Assembly: GCF_003991585.1 (NCBI RefSeq)
Contig: NZ_PQSP01000003.1
Coordinates: forward strand, 1 to 64,000
Length of the DNA: 64,000 nucleotides
Direction: 5' to 3'
DNA from: Saezia sanguinis
GTDB taxonomy: Bacteria > Pseudomonadota > Gammaproteobacteria > Burkholderiales > Burkholderiaceae_C
Under the pieces are notes generated by a model. It ran no database searches. It saw nothing but the letters and a program-made list of their open reading frames with translations, and was not told the origin of the DNA. A program made the position numbers and the translations under genes. How positions within the stretch are numbered: the first letter of the stretch is position 1; the number at the start of each line of letters is the position of its first letter. Positions 1-10,384 of the stretch are shown piece after piece.

Positions 1-3000
1 TTGGTGTTCAGGCTCCCCAGGTGCTGGTTGACTGCTGCGCGTGCGTACCGGCTGTTGGTGAACAGGGCACTCTTGGCGCTGGCGTGGATTTCTCCGCTGA
101 GGTTGTCAAACGCATTGAGTGCCTGCAAGCGGCTCATGCTGACAATCTGGTCATAGATTTTATTCCCTGGGCACAGGCTTTCAACACCCCAGCCGGTTTG
201 AATCTGGTTATAGGTGCCGTCAAGATCACCAAAACCCGTTTCATTGCGCTTAAAGACCAGCCTGACCTGCTGCGGGTTTTCGTAGTTGACGGTTGGAACC
301 AGAAAGGCCAGGTTGCTGCTGACGTTAGAAAATGTGCCTGTAACGCCTTGGTCGGTATCAATGAGAATGTACTCGGTTCCGCTAGACCAGGCACCAGCGC
401 CTGCCTGTATGGCGAGATTGGCGTTAGCGTTGATGGCGACGGTTCCGGCACCTGGAAGTGTGGGGTTCAGGGATGAATCCGCCACCAGCCTGTCGCCAGA
501 GCCGTCGGGGTTAACCTCTACCGCGAATGTGGAGCCGCTATTAAAAATGGCGTTGGCAACGGTAAGCGTGCCAATTGAGGTTCCAGGCGAAAGAGTACCC
601 CCGGAGTTTACATTGACTGTACCTGTGATTCTTCCATGCCCGCCCAGGATGGTGCCATTGTTGACGTTAACATCGCCTGTGACCTGCGCGTTGGAGTTAG
701 CACTGCTGCCCCCGACAATCAGCGTACCTTGCTCGATTTGTGTGGGGCCGGTATAGGTGTTGATACCGGTGAGAATAAGCGTACCGCCGCCGGTTTTGGT
801 CAGGGTTTGTCCATCCCAGCCGAATTTGTAGGTGAGTGGATCGGTGTTGTTGGCCAAATCCGCACCCAGCGAGAATGTTTCCCCATCGGCAATTTTAAAA
901 GTGCCGTGGGCGCTTTGCGGGTCGACGTTGCGCCACACCAGGTCAAGCTGGGCAATGATTTTGCTGTTGGTGTTATCTATACGAGCTGAACCAATGATAA
1001 AGTTGTCCAGGCTCACATAGCTACCCAGCGGCAGGCCTGCAACCAGGTATTGCAGACTGGTGTTGGTTACGCCGTTGTCGGTGTTGACCAGTGTGTAGGT
1101 GTTGCTGTCTGCTACAGGGGAATAACCTATGATGTCGATGGTGGCGTTGCTTGAATCAAAAGTGTCTGCCTGTACAGCCGGGGTGCTGTTGACATGCACG
1201 CCCAGCACGGTGCCACTGGCCATTTTGGCATCGTTGGAGATAGTCAGCGTATAGCCTGCGCCCACATCAACACGGCCTTGGTTGAGCGCAAGCTGTCCCA
1301 TGCTTGCACTGGTGTTGAAGGTTAACGTGTCAATACCGGTTTTGGTCAGTGTGTTGACATTGTTGAACGCACCGTTGATGGTACCGCCCTGGGTAATGTC
1401 AAGGTCTCCGCCTGTATTGCCCATGGTGAATGTGGTGCCCGCAGCGGTATTCAACCAGGAGATGGATTGGCTGTAGTTGTTAGCCGTGAAGTTACCAGCC
1501 TGCAGGTTAAGGCCGCCCTGGTTCAATAACTGGTTGGTGCTACTGGCTGCCAGGGTACCGCTACCCGTTTTTTGCAAAATGCCACTGCCTGTGAGCGGGC
1601 CGATAATCGTCAGCGTATCTGTGTTAGCCGTGTTGAAAGTAACGGTATCGCTGGCCGCAGAGCCAATGTTGGTAATGCTACTATTAAATTGAAGTGAGCT
1701 ACTGCCACTGGTGGTGATGGTGGAGCCATGGTTAAATGTGATGGTTCCAGCGCCTATGACGTTGGTGACATTGCTTGCCGCGGCAGTACTCAGCACGGTG
1801 GCGCCGTTATTGACAGTAAATGATGTGCCTGATGCCAACGCCCCGTATCTGGCGTTGTCTTTCAATTCGAGCGTGCCGCTATGAACTGTTGTATTGGCAT
1901 AGATTTGAGAATATGTGCTGGCGGTGTTGGCGGCAAAATCTTCACCGGTAAAGGTGACTTTGCCGCTGGTCGTGTTGCTGCCATCGGTGGTGTTGAACCC
2001 CACAGTGACATTAACCGGCGCACCTGTGGAACTTAAACTGGTGAGAGGATCTTTGAATAGAACCTGCCTGCCTGCATCGGCCGAAATATAAAGTATGCCA
2101 TTAGGCTGGCGAATATTGATAGCGTTGGCTACAGCGTTGGTCAGGTTGGGTGTTGAACCATTGCCAGTTTGGGTTCTGTTGTTGTAAAACTGGATGTCGC
2201 TGTTTTTGGCATACAGCAGACTACTGCCAGTTATGGTGGCGCTGTTGCCGATCAGAATGGCGCCCGCTGTCTGGCTGTTGGCATAGTTGTCATGTACCTT
2301 GATACCACTGGTACCATTGGCCACCATGGTAAGCCCGGTTTGCGCGACAATGGCCCCGGCCGTGTCATTGATGCCACGGTTGCCATAAATATCGGCATTG
2401 CCATGGAGTTCGACCCGTGCATCAGAAAACAAGCCGCCGCCTGAAGAACGTGCCGTGTTGTTGGCGAGAATAACTGTGGCATTTGTGCCACTGAAGATAA
2501 TGTCGCCTCTGGTAGAGGTTCTGATGACACCACCAGCAATACCTGTAGCCTGGTTATTGGTGAATGACGCATTGCCTTCAAAGATCACATTGGCTGATGT
2601 CGTTGTGATGGCACCGTTAGAACTATTTGAAGAGTTATTATTGAAAATGACGTTGCCATTTTCTCCTTTGAATACCACGTCGGAATAAGAATTGATGACA
2701 CCTTGGGCTGAGCCTGATGCTATATTGTTTTCAAACCGCAGTGTGCTGCCGGTACCAACATCAAAAGTTAAACTCGAATTGGTGTAGGAATTGAGAACCA
2801 CGCCGGTATTAGCACCGCTGATGGTCAGGTTAATACCGTCATTGATGCGAATGGTGCCGTAACTGCTTGAAGACAGAGTAATCTTATCGATGGCGGAGTT
2901 GCCCGCGTCAAACACCCATGTATTGGAAGGTATCCCGGCTGTATTTTGATCAATGACCAGCGTGGCCGAATTGCTTGAGGTGCCGTTAAACCGGAGATCT

Positions 3001-3230
3001 GAGAGTCTGGTGGTCTGCCCTGAACCGGTACCGAAAATATCGGATAACAATAAACTGCCACCTGCCCCGATATTGACTATATCTGCATAGGCGCAAGTAG
3101 GGCCAAGCAAAAATAAGCTGGCAATGCTCAATGCCAGGCGCCGACGCTGTATGGGTGGTTGCTGCATTAAGCCGGTGAAGTCCCGGGTACCGGTTAAGCA
3201 ATAGCCTGCTTTGGTGTTTCTGGAATGCAT
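1..3230 (-). CDS. Large autotransporter (type V secretion), C-terminal barrel outside the window
   Basis: An uninterrupted frame runs leftward from an ATG at 3230 to the window edge (about 1076 codons, no stop seen). Residues 1-49 form a long signal peptide: a polar lead, an RRR charge cluster, a hydrophobic core, then cleavage after TCAYA. The passenger is rich in N, T, G and S, as expected of a right-handed beta-helix. Near residue 805 it carries an autotransporter-associated beta-strand repeat (LTKTGGGTLILTG followed by NTYTG). The last visible part (LQALNAFDNLSGEIHAS) matches the alpha-helical linker just before an autotransporter barrel, so the barrel lies beyond position 1. Expected role: a surface-exposed or adhesive protein displayed through its own outer-membrane pore. 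The passenger's ligand cannot be predicted. Confidence 0.85.
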   Translation of the reverse strand, partial: MHSRNTKAGYCLTGTRDFTGLMQQPPIQRRRLALSIASLFLLGPTCAYADIVNIGAGGSLLLSDIFGTGSGQTTRLSDLRFNGTSSNSATLVIDQNTAGIPSNTWVFDAGNSAIDKITLSSSSYGTIRINDGINLTISGANTGVVLNSYTNSSLTFDVGTGSTLRFENNIASGSAQGVINSYSDVVFKGENGNVIFNNNSSNSSNGAITTTSANVIFEGNASFTNNQATGIAGGVIRTSTRGDIIFSGTNATVILANNTARSSGGGLFSDARVELHGNADIYGNRGINDTAGAIVAQTGLTMVANGTSGIKVHDNYANSQTAGAILIGNSATITGSSLLYAKNSDIQFYNNRTQTGNGSTPNLTNAVANAINIRQPNGILYISADAGRQVLFKDPLTSLSSTGAPVNVTVGFNTTDGSNTTSGKVTFTGEDFAANTASTYSQIYANTTVHSGTLELKDNARYGALASGTSFTVNNGATVLSTAAASNVTNVIGAGTITFNHGSTITTSGSSSLQFNSSITNIGSAASDTVTFNTANTDTLTIIGPLTGSGILQKTGSGTLAASSTNQLLNQGGLNLQAGNFTANNYSQSISWLNTAAGTTFTMGNTGGDLDITQGGTINGAFNNVNTLTKTGIDTLTFNTSASMGQLALNQGRVDVGAGYTLTISNDAKMASGTVLGVHVNSTPAVQADTFDSSNATIDIIGYSPVADSNTYTLVNTDNGVTNTSLQYLVAGLPLGSYVSLDNFIIGSARIDNTNSKIIAQLDLVWRNVDPQSAHGTFKIADGETFSLGADLANNTDPLTYKFGWDGQTLTKTGGGTLILTGINTYTGPTQIEQGTLIVGGSSANSNAQVTGDVNVNNGTILGGHGRITGTVNVNSGGTLSPGTSIGTLTVANAIFNSGSTFAVEVNPDGSGDRLVADSSLNPTLPGAGTVAINANANLAIQAGAGAWSSGTEYILIDTDQGVTGTFSNVSSNLAFLVPTVNYENPQQVRLVFKRNETGFGDLDGTYNQIQTGWGVESLCPGNKIYDQIVSMSRLQALNAFDNLSGEIHASAKSALFTNSRYARAAVNQHLGSLNT

Positions 3231-3389
3231 AGAAAAGCCCTTAAATTGACCGCACCTAAACTTAATCTGACACGTCGAGATTTATAACGGGGCTGTAATT
3301 TATTGCTTTTATCTTGCAATCTTCCCCTTTTTTATTTTAGTTAGGGCAGCTTAAAACTAGAGTTTCTGGCACATTTCAAACAAGCCCCT

Positions 3390-3525
3390 ATTGGCGTCAA
3401 TCTGCCAAGTGCATCGTGAGGCCGACGTTTATTATATTCGATTAACCATCGCGCATGGCCTGACGAACATCATCAAAAGTGTGGAAAAGTTGCTGATTTG
3501 ACACCTTTTCACGATAAATACAGTT
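3390..3525 (-). pseudogene. Remnant of an IS3-family transposase C-terminus
   Basis: Read on the minus strand this stretch gives YREKVSNQQLFHTFDDVRQAM and then, after a one-base frame slip, WLIEYNKRRPHDALG. That is the typical end of the IS3-type OrfB integrase core (valine-arginine helix, then YN..RPH..LG). No terminal inverted repeats or upstream catalytic part were found, so only a fragment remains. The rest of the 3231-4064 gap contains no gene I can support. Confidence 0.6.
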
Positions 3526-4064
3526 AACACGGATAAAGAAGGCCAGGCTATGGCATGGCCTGAAGTGGGCACCATCCTTTTGGGTGCAAGAGACTTCTGC
3601 ATTATTGTTTGCTCTGTTTTTATTGAAAGCGCCCTAGATTCTTCCAGCGCCTGCTCCAAAAAGACAAAAGCGGTCACGATAAGCTTGAAACATACCGTTA
3701 TTGATTGCCTCAGTGCTGTGCTGATGTATCAGTATGTGCGGGAAGACACATTCAGGTCGGTTGTTTGATCGCCTTCTGTCAGTTTCGTCTGATGAACTGG
3801 CACACCACAAGATACATTCATTTTAAAAGCTGTGACATTTAAGCCCACTCAATGGATTTCATTTTCCCCTACTACATAGCAATATGCCGCATTTACTGCT
3901 TTGACCGTATTGTGTTGGCGTTGTCTCCGAAGGGCTTTATCACTATTTCAAACCGTTTTATTTTTAGAAACATGGTTCAAACGCTCAGTGAATATTGGTA
4001 TTTACACCCACCGCTCTTCATTAGAACAAATTTGGGCCAACAGGCTATTCACCTTGAGAACAAC

Positions 4065-7000
4065 TTAATCCCAACTGTACCTAACCCCCAGTTGCGCCCC
4101 AAACCCTTTATTAACAGAACCGGTTTCGTAGCCTAAATTCCCTATAAAACTCCAGCTTTCATTGATTTTGGCCCGCAGCCCAACAGCAATGTCATAGTCG
4201 GTACCTTTTTGGTTGCTGCTAAAGATCCCTCCCGCATATGAAACATCTGTATCACCAAGCCATTCTCTACTGACACCAACCTCTACAAATGGCTCATAGA
4301 TGGAACCTGATTCTGATCTGTGGTTATATCCAATCAGCAATGCAGCCCTTGTGGTAAAACTTTTACTGATGCCATAATGTATCTTATAGCCCATATTGGT
4401 TCTAAAATTCCTGCTCCCGGCATAGGCATATCGTAATTCGCCCTTCGGTTCAATGATCCATTTGCTGTCCTCGTCACGGATATATTCAAACTGTTTCCCC
4501 AGTTCAACGCTTGCAGTGATGAAGTCACGATTAGGTCTGTAGCTGATTAACTCTCCGGAAGAAGTATAGTTTTCAGCCCTCATTCTGGACCAGAAATATC
4601 TTAATGTTGCATAAGAATACCAGCCGTCACTATTGTCCCACACACCATACAAGCCAACACTTGGAGCATTTGCACGAGCCGTTCCATCAGGGTAGCCTGA
4701 ATTATGATGTCTTATGTTACCTGTATAAATATATCCAGCCATAACGCCTGCATAGTACTTATTATCATCGTTTCCATACACTTCCTTGTCATACCCTATT
4801 TCAACACCATATAGACTCATCCTTGAATCAATTGCGTCATTAACTCTCAGACGTTTGCCATATGTACGAACCCAGAGTTCGTCGGGATGAAAAACATCAT
4901 ACTCACGGAGCTCCGTAATACGATGGCGGAATTCATTCAACCCTGTTTTAACAATAGAGAGGTGAATAGCAGGAATATTGATGATTGTTTTTGCTGTTGT
5001 TGTGGCCCGATGGTTGGTCTGTAAGTAATAGTTTTCATCTACAGCCCTGTAAAGCTCATACTCATAGGCCCCGCTATCTACAACGCCACCAAATAAAGTG
5101 AAGTCGACAGACTTGTTTGTTGCATTATCAAGATTGACAACTTGTATACCATAGCCGTTTATCACACTCGTACCGGCCGCATATCCGGTTGAATGAACTT
5201 TGAGTATATTATTTGTGCCGGTTGCATCATCACCATCAACGATAATCTTATCCGTACTCAATCCTGGAAAATCAAAATAAGTATTGATAAGGTAAGTCGA
5301 ATCGTTGGATGTCAGTCTGCTCAGAGTTAAAGTGTTATAGCCACTGTCACCGCGCATATCTATGATTGAGCCACTTGTGGTCGTCAGGTTGGTAATATTA
5401 CTGCTGCTTTTCATTACCCATGTTGAATCATCCAACGATACTGTTGACGTTATTCCTGCTGCAGCATCAGTAACAATAGCATTTTCCAGATAAGAATCTG
5501 TTGCTTCCAGCACCCCGTTATGAGAACTAAAATATGCCAGTTTGGTTCCATTACCGATAGCAACGGAATTATCTAAAATGAATTGACCGGTCTGGGTACT
5601 GCTATCACTCCAGGTATAAAACAAGGTATCCGTATCGGTAGTAATCGAGCTGTTTGTAAAACGAATAAGTCCATCGCGCTCTATTCCCACAAATGCATGG
5701 TCTAAAGAATCACCGGAAACAACCATTCCGGTTATATCCGCACTGCCGCCATCTTTGGCCAGTAAACCGTAACGGCCATTACCATCCAAATCCAGTTTAT
5801 GTGTACCATCACCTTGTATATTAATATAACCGCCTTCAGACAGAACCCCATAAGAGCCATTATTTTTAGCCTCAATATCCAGCCCTACCAAATTTATGGT
5901 TGAAGCTGTTGGGGTAGCAGCCCCATCCGTCCCGAAAGCCCATATACCAGCACCTTCATTAAATTGGGCACCATGGTTGTCATTGTTGTTGGCCTTAAGC
6001 GTATTTGTACCAGCATTGCTGATAACGTTAACCAGACTGCCACCGCTTGCCTTGATACCGGCATCCGGGTTGCTGTCAATAACAATATTCATATCTACAA
6101 TATCCAGCTGCGACCTGATCCCATTGGAAACATCCGCAACACTTATACCTATACCTTCATTATTAAGAGAGGTTTGGTTGCCGATAACGTCAAGTGTATG
6201 GGAACCGTCACCGGTGATGCTTATTAAGCCGCCATCGCGCACGTATATCCCGTACATACCATTATCATTGGCTTCAACGTTCATATTTTTGATGATAATA
6301 GAAGCTTGCTGGCCAGGAGCGCTGGCAGAAATGCCATGGGCAAGAAGCCCTGCACCATATGTCCAGTCGCCAGGAGTTGTTACCGTGTAGTTTCTGTTTT
6401 CGTTAGCGGTTAATTTGTTATTGCCAGAGCTGCTTTCTATATAGATCACACCACTATCAGCAGCCACCACCCCTTCAAGTTCGTTATCATTTGAAATGAT
6501 ATTCATATCCTTTATGACAACAGTGGCTACTGCCCCCGTACCACTGTCTGCTTCTTTCGCATGAATACCCTTTCCGAGATCTTGCCCTATATTTGTGGTC
6601 ATTCTCGTGTTATAAATTTCCAGCGAATTTGTGCCACTGGTGCTGGTGATATTGACCAAACCACCATTGAGTGCGGCAATGCCCTGATACGCTTGATCTT
6701 CAACAAAAACATCCATATCTTGGATAATGACAGCTGATTTAGATCCATCTGAATCAACAAAATCTGCGACGATTCCATTGCCTGTGCTTCCATCAGAATT
6801 ATTGTTCGCAATAACTTCCAATTTGTTGTTATTGGTGCCGACTATATTTATAACACCCCCTTCTGTAGCGCGTATGCCATGAAAATCATTTTCACTGACA
6901 TTAATATTCATGCCTGCTATGGTTATAGTACTTTTCATGGCTGGATTGGCACTGTTAGAACCATCAGCATATATGCCCGCACCATCAGCCCAAGGATTAG

Positions 7001-8969
7001 CCGTAGAGGTCACATTTCTAAGCGCTTCCAGTGTATAACTGCCATCGCCAATGATATTGATAACACCGCCGTCCGTCGCTGACAAACCATACTGCCCATT
7101 GTCATTGGCTTCCACATTCATATTCTGAATGGTCATGGTCGATGCGGACGTACCAGAAACGCCCTGTGCAGCAAGGCCTGCACCTTCAGTCCAGGAAGTT
7201 GTATTGTTTTTGTTGCTGCTGGCAGATACAGTAAAAGTGTTCGGGTTGGAAACGTTACCAGCAATGATCGTCTTGCCGCCATTCTGAGCCAAAATACCAT
7301 AAGCACCTGTGGAAGAACCATTATCATTGGCCTGTACATCCATGTTGATGATAGTCAGCACAGAGTCCGTATCCATGCTCGCAAGTCCAGCGTATTGATT
7401 GTTATCGGCAGTTAAACTGTTCTGAACGCTGTTGCTACCTGTAATCGTCGCTACACCTGCTGTTGAAACCTGCAAGCCATACTTGCCGTTACCATCAATC
7501 TGTACTTCCATACCGCTTACACTCAGATCGCCTCCCAGTGCAACAATCACGCCGCCATCAGCGCTATTAACACCATTATTCGTTACAGCTAAATACTGAG
7601 TACCATCCCCTGCAATAGTTATATCGCCGCTCCGTACCATGATGCCGGCAAGTCCATTACTATCAACCTCTATTTTCATACCCTCTATATTGATTGTTGC
7701 GCCACCTTCTGACCAAATACCACCGCCCCAACTGCCAGATGAATTATTGCCGCTTACAGTTAAAAGAGGATTACCACTGCTACCAATAATGTTCAAGACA
7801 CTATCATTATTGAACGCAGCAACACCATAATTGCCATTATCACTGGCATTTACCTCCATGTTAGTGATAGTCAGGGTCGAACCGCCAATACTCTCAAGAC
7901 CCGTCCCAGCATTGTTATTAGCCGTTAAAATGTTCTGAACAGCATTGCTGCCTGTAATCGTCGCAACAGCGTTATCTGAAACCTGCACGCCATATGAGCC
8001 ATTATTATTGGCCTGCACATCCATGTCGACGATAGTCAGCACCGAATCCGAATTCATACTCACAAGGCCAGCATATTCATTGCCATCAGCGGTCAAATTA
8101 TTCTGACCGTTGCTGCTGCCTGTAATCGTTGCTACCCCTCCTACAGAAGCCTGCAAGCCATACCTGCCGTTACCATCAATCTGAACATTCATACCGCTTA
8201 CATTCAGATGCCCACCTTGTGTAACAATCACGCCACCATCAAGGCTACCAACGCCGTTACCTGTCACAGTTAAAGTCTGATTGCCATCCCCCGTAATCGT
8301 CACATCGCCGTTGCGTGCCATGATGCCGGAAAGTCCGTTACCAATAACCTCCACGTTCATATTATCTATATGAATGGTTGCGTTATTTTCCGACCAAATA
8401 CCGCCACCCCAGCCGCCTGATGGATTATTATCATTTGCCGTTAAAAGAGAACTGCCGCCGGTGCCGCCAATACTCACGCTACCGTTACTGGCAAAAATAC
8501 CTTGAGAGCCATTGTTGTTAAACTCAACAGTAGTCGCGCCGATAATGTTTACCTCTCCGTCCTGAGCCCGTAAACCATTATTCGCATTATTATTGGCGCT
8601 GACATTCATGTCATTGATCGTTAGATCTGAGCCACTCTCAACCAGAAAACCTTCCCAGGTGTTGTTATTGACTGTAAAGTTTTTTGTCGGGTCTGAGCTA
8701 TTAATGGTAACTGACGTTCCACCTGAGATAAATACACCACTCTCGTTAATGCTGGAATTAATGTTTCCATTCGTATTTATAATTCCCGTTATGCCGCCCT
8801 CACCACGAATCCCGCTATTAGGCCATCCAGACGAAACGCCAGTGATTGACACATCACCAGTCCAAGTAGTGGTGCCATTCACAACATTGTAGGTGGTTTG
8901 TGCCCATGCACTTCCGCCAACCACTGTTGAAAAGAGCACTTTTACCATAATTATTTTTTTATAGTCCAT
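4065..8969 (-). CDS. Autotransporter adhesin-like protein, 1634 aa
   Basis: The start at 8969 has an AAGGGCGA Shine-Dalgarno-like stretch a few bases upstream. Residues 1-23 are a signal peptide ending GSAWA. The passenger (about 24-1340) is built from many imperfect beta-helix units in which a line such as VATITGS or VNIIGDG is followed by NNN/DNN turns and then MNVEANDNG..YG. The barrel begins around residue 1350 (ELWVRTYGKRLRVND) and ends GAQLGVRYSWD. The chain therefore closes with W-D instead of the usual terminal aromatic residue, which could affect Bam recognition. An internal duplication of about 681 bp is described separately. Likely a surface adhesin or autoaggregation factor; the specificity is unknown. 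Confidence 0.9.
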   Translation of the reverse strand: MDYKKIIMVKVLFSTVVGGSAWAQTTYNVVNGTTTWTGDVSITGVSSGWPNSGIRGEGGITGIINTNGNINSSINESGVFISGGTSVTINSSDPTKNFTVNNNTWEGFLVESGSDLTINDMNVSANNNANNGLRAQDGEVNIIGATTVEFNNNGSQGIFASNGSVSIGGTGGSSLLTANDNNPSGGWGGGIWSENNATIHIDNMNVEVIGNGLSGIMARNGDVTITGDGNQTLTVTGNGVGSLDGGVIVTQGGHLNVSGMNVQIDGNGRYGLQASVGGVATITGSSNGQNNLTADGNEYAGLVSMNSDSVLTIVDMDVQANNNGSYGVQVSDNAVATITGSNAVQNILTANNNAGTGLESIGGSTLTITNMEVNASDNGNYGVAAFNNDSVLNIIGSSGNPLLTVSGNNSSGSWGGGIWSEGGATINIEGMKIEVDSNGLAGIMVRSGDITIAGDGTQYLAVTNNGVNSADGGVIVALGGDLSVSGMEVQIDGNGKYGLQVSTAGVATITGSNSVQNSLTADNNQYAGLASMDTDSVLTIINMDVQANDNGSSTGAYGILAQNGGKTIIAGNVSNPNTFTVSASSNKNNTTSWTEGAGLAAQGVSGTSASTMTIQNMNVEANDNGQYGLSATDGGVINIIGDGSYTLEALRNVTSTANPWADGAGIYADGSNSANPAMKSTITIAGMNINVSENDFHGIRATEGGVINIVGTNNNKLEVIANNNSDGSTGNGIVADFVDSDGSKSAVIIQDMDVFVEDQAYQGIAALNGGLVNITSTSGTNSLEIYNTRMTTNIGQDLGKGIHAKEADSGTGAVATVVIKDMNIISNDNELEGVVAADSGVIYIESSSGNNKLTANENRNYTVTTPGDWTYGAGLLAHGISASAPGQQASIIIKNMNVEANDNGMYGIYVRDGGLISITGDGSHTLDVIGNQTSLNNEGIGISVADVSNGIRSQLDIVDMNIVIDSNPDAGIKASGGSLVNVISNAGTNTLKANNNDNHGAQFNEGAGIWAFGTDGAATPTASTINLVGLDIEAKNNGSYGVLSEGGYINIQGDGTHKLDLDGNGRYGLLAKDGGSADITGMVVSGDSLDHAFVGIERDGLIRFTNSSITTDTDTLFYTWSDSSTQTGQFILDNSVAIGNGTKLAYFSSHNGVLEATDSYLENAIVTDAAAGITSTVSLDDSTWVMKSSSNITNLTTTSGSIIDMRGDSGYNTLTLSRLTSNDSTYLINTYFDFPGLSTDKIIVDGDDATGTNNILKVHSTGYAAGTSVINGYGIQVVNLDNATNKSVDFTLFGGVVDSGAYEYELYRAVDENYYLQTNHRATTTAKTIINIPAIHLSIVKTGLNEFRHRITELREYDVFHPDELWVRTYGKRLRVNDAIDSRMSLYGVEIGYDKEVYGNDDNKYYAGVMAGYIYTGNIRHHNSGYPDGTARANAPSVGLYGVWDNSDGWYSYATLRYFWSRMRAENYTSSGELISYRPNRDFITASVELGKQFEYIRDEDSKWIIEPKGELRYAYAGSRNFRTNMGYKIHYGISKSFTTRAALLIGYNHRSESGSIYEPFVEVGVSREWLGDTDVSYAGGIFSSNQKGTDYDIAVGLRAKINESWSFIGNLGYETGSVNKGFGAQLGVRYSWD
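7319..8500 (-). repeat. Tandem duplication inside the autotransporter passenger
   Basis: Two adjacent blocks of about 500 bp at a 681-bp offset (227 residues) encode near-parallel proteins. One starts around SGGWGGGIWSE (near 8400) and the other around SGSWGGGIWSE (near 7720). Both continue through GIM.R.GD.TI.GDG, DGGVIV..GG and VQIDGNG.YGLQ to NMDVQAN/VDMDVQAN. The outer boundaries are approximate. This is a recent enlargement of the passenger by unequal recombination (inference). Confidence 0.7.
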
Positions 8970-9615
8970 TTCGCCCTTGAATCAAAAACAATACAGTAAA
9001 TGTAAAGTAATTTGGCTATGATTATTTGTTATAAATCTAAATAGTTTTCTTTCAATAAAGAAAAACAACATCTTGGTGTGATATTTTTTTACTTTTGCCC
9101 ATTTATTGATAAACAAGGTTTCAATATTCTGCTTTTTACCACGAATAACTTTGCACAATAAGCGTCATCTTGGTAATTTACACCTGAGCATAAACTTAAA
9201 TCCTTTGTTGCTGCGCATCGGCATGTGTATGAATGATATCAAGTATCACCCTGCTGCTTAATTGCTTTCATTTCCAGCCAAGCACCCGTACATTTTGGAT
9301 GCAGGAGAGCTTGTTACAATCACACTGCCTTGATGGCTAGGGACTGGAGAATAGAACGCGAAGCTACTTTTTCCTTTCTTGAGGAGGGTTGGTTTTTTAT
9401 TGGAAAACCTTCCAACTTCGGAAAAATACTTTGGATTGCTTTGCCGTTTATGCTTGTTGCGTTCGACGCTATTATTTCTTTTATCTTATGATCTTGATTT
9501 GTAGAAATAACCGCATTAGCGATGGCCGACTTGCTTTGGGTGAACGTGCGTTCATGACACGCAGTGTCCAACATGAAAATATGTGAACTAATAAAGTCTG
9601 TAATAAAAATCCTTT
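8970..9615. other. AT-rich intergenic region, no convincing gene
   Basis: About 650 bp lie between the autotransporter start and the DUF2589-type gene. The first 350 bp are AT-rich and should hold the autotransporter promoter. An 84-codon minus-strand frame at 9320-9574 is basic and has no recognisable motif; it may be a transposase remnant or chance, and I do not call it as a gene. Confidence 0.4.
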
Positions 9616-10080
9616 CTATTCATTTTTACTTTTTATTGGTGTCTGTTTAGAGAAGACATCTGGCGAAGCACTTGGTTTGTCCACATGGGTACTGTTTACT
9701 TCCATTTGGAAATTAACATTAACGGCATCGATTGATAACGCAGGAATAGGAACAAGACCCAATACGGGGACTTTTAATGTTTGTTCTACTGCTGTCGTTG
9801 TTTCACCTTGCTGTACAGGGCGAGTAAACGTGAATTGTTGTGTATGAACTTCCTTGCCATCTTTATCTTTATAGGTTACTTTTTGAATAAAATCCTGTGT
9901 GGTTGACACCAATTGCTGTTGTGCTTCAATAGCGGCATGCAGAGGTGCGCCAATAAGGTCACTCATAGGCAGGCCTTTGAAGCTATCGGTAGCGCTCACA
10001 TCAGGCGCATTTGAAACCGTTTGTTTCTCATCAATATCGGGATTTGTTTGTTGAGCAGGAGCGTCTTTTTTAGTAGTCAC
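9616..10080 (-). CDS. DUF2589-type protein, 154 aa
   Basis: I chose the GTG at 10080 because AAGGAG lies seven bases before it. A longer frame to 10122 has no such site. The N-terminal 40 residues are polar and probably disordered. The core begins LIGAPLHAAIEAQQQL and ends with VPILxLVP-like text (LGLVPIPALSIDAVNVNFQMEV), the hallmark of the DUF2589 family, which has no established biochemical function. It has no signal peptide and no membrane segment. It lies on the chromosomal side of the island boundary, 80 bp from the left repeat, so it probably belongs to the host chromosome and not the island. Confidence 0.75.
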   Translation of the reverse strand: MTTKKDAPAQQTNPDIDEKQTVSNAPDVSATDSFKGLPMSDLIGAPLHAAIEAQQQLVSTTQDFIQKVTYKDKDGKEVHTQQFTFTRPVQQGETTTAVEQTLKVPVLGLVPIPALSIDAVNVNFQMEVNSTHVDKPSASPDVFSKQTPIKSKNE

Positions 10081-10162
10081 CGTAATTCTCCTTATCAAAT
10101 TTCCCTGATCCTGAAACATCACAGTAAAACAAAGATTTTTAGGACGTATCTAGGACGCGAAG

Positions 10163-10261
10163 CCAGAAACAACAAAGGCCAGTCACTGCTGAACTGGCCT
10201 AAGTATTTGAATTTATTGGTCGGGGCGGCGGGATTCGAACTCGCGACCCCTTGCACCCCAT
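10163..10261 (-). repeat. attR: displaced 3' half of tRNA-Pro plus downstream hairpin
   Basis: These 99 bp match 38842-38940 with about three mismatches. Positions 10217-10261 are the tRNA-Pro 3' half from the anticodon loop through CCA. The match stops at 10261, within the anticodon loop, where the sequence turns into unrelated DNA. This is the classic scar of integration into a tRNA 3' end, where the element brings a replacement 3' half that keeps the tRNA intact at the other end. Confidence 0.9.
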
Positions 10262-10384
10262 AAATGTTTATTGTTTTCCGTTAACGTGTTTTGCGGTGCA
10301 TTTTGTATAATTAAATCAATGCACTAGCGTTGTTTTCTGGTATTTCCCTTTCCCATATAGTATCATAAAGGATACTGAAAGCCG

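Noticed and set aside
3550..3768. 72-codon plus-strand frame after the IS3 remnant
   Set aside because: No family resemblance; overlaps decayed mobile DNA.
5896..6390. A 164-codon plus-strand frame inside the second autotransporter
   Set aside because: Antisense to passenger repeats; leucine/serine-rich translation of repeats and not a real membrane protein.
4065..8969. CRISPR-like spacing of repeats in the autotransporter
   Set aside because: Repeats are degenerate, in frame and coding; no short identical direct repeats with unique spacers were found anywhere in the window.
9320..9574. 84-codon minus-strand frame before the DUF2589-type gene
   Set aside because: No motif, no good ribosome site; could be a transposase scrap but not enough evidence for a gene.
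10217..10261. Second tRNA-Pro gene
   Set aside because: Only the 3' half is present; the 5' acceptor strand, D-arm and half of the anticodon stem are absent, so it is an attachment scar.
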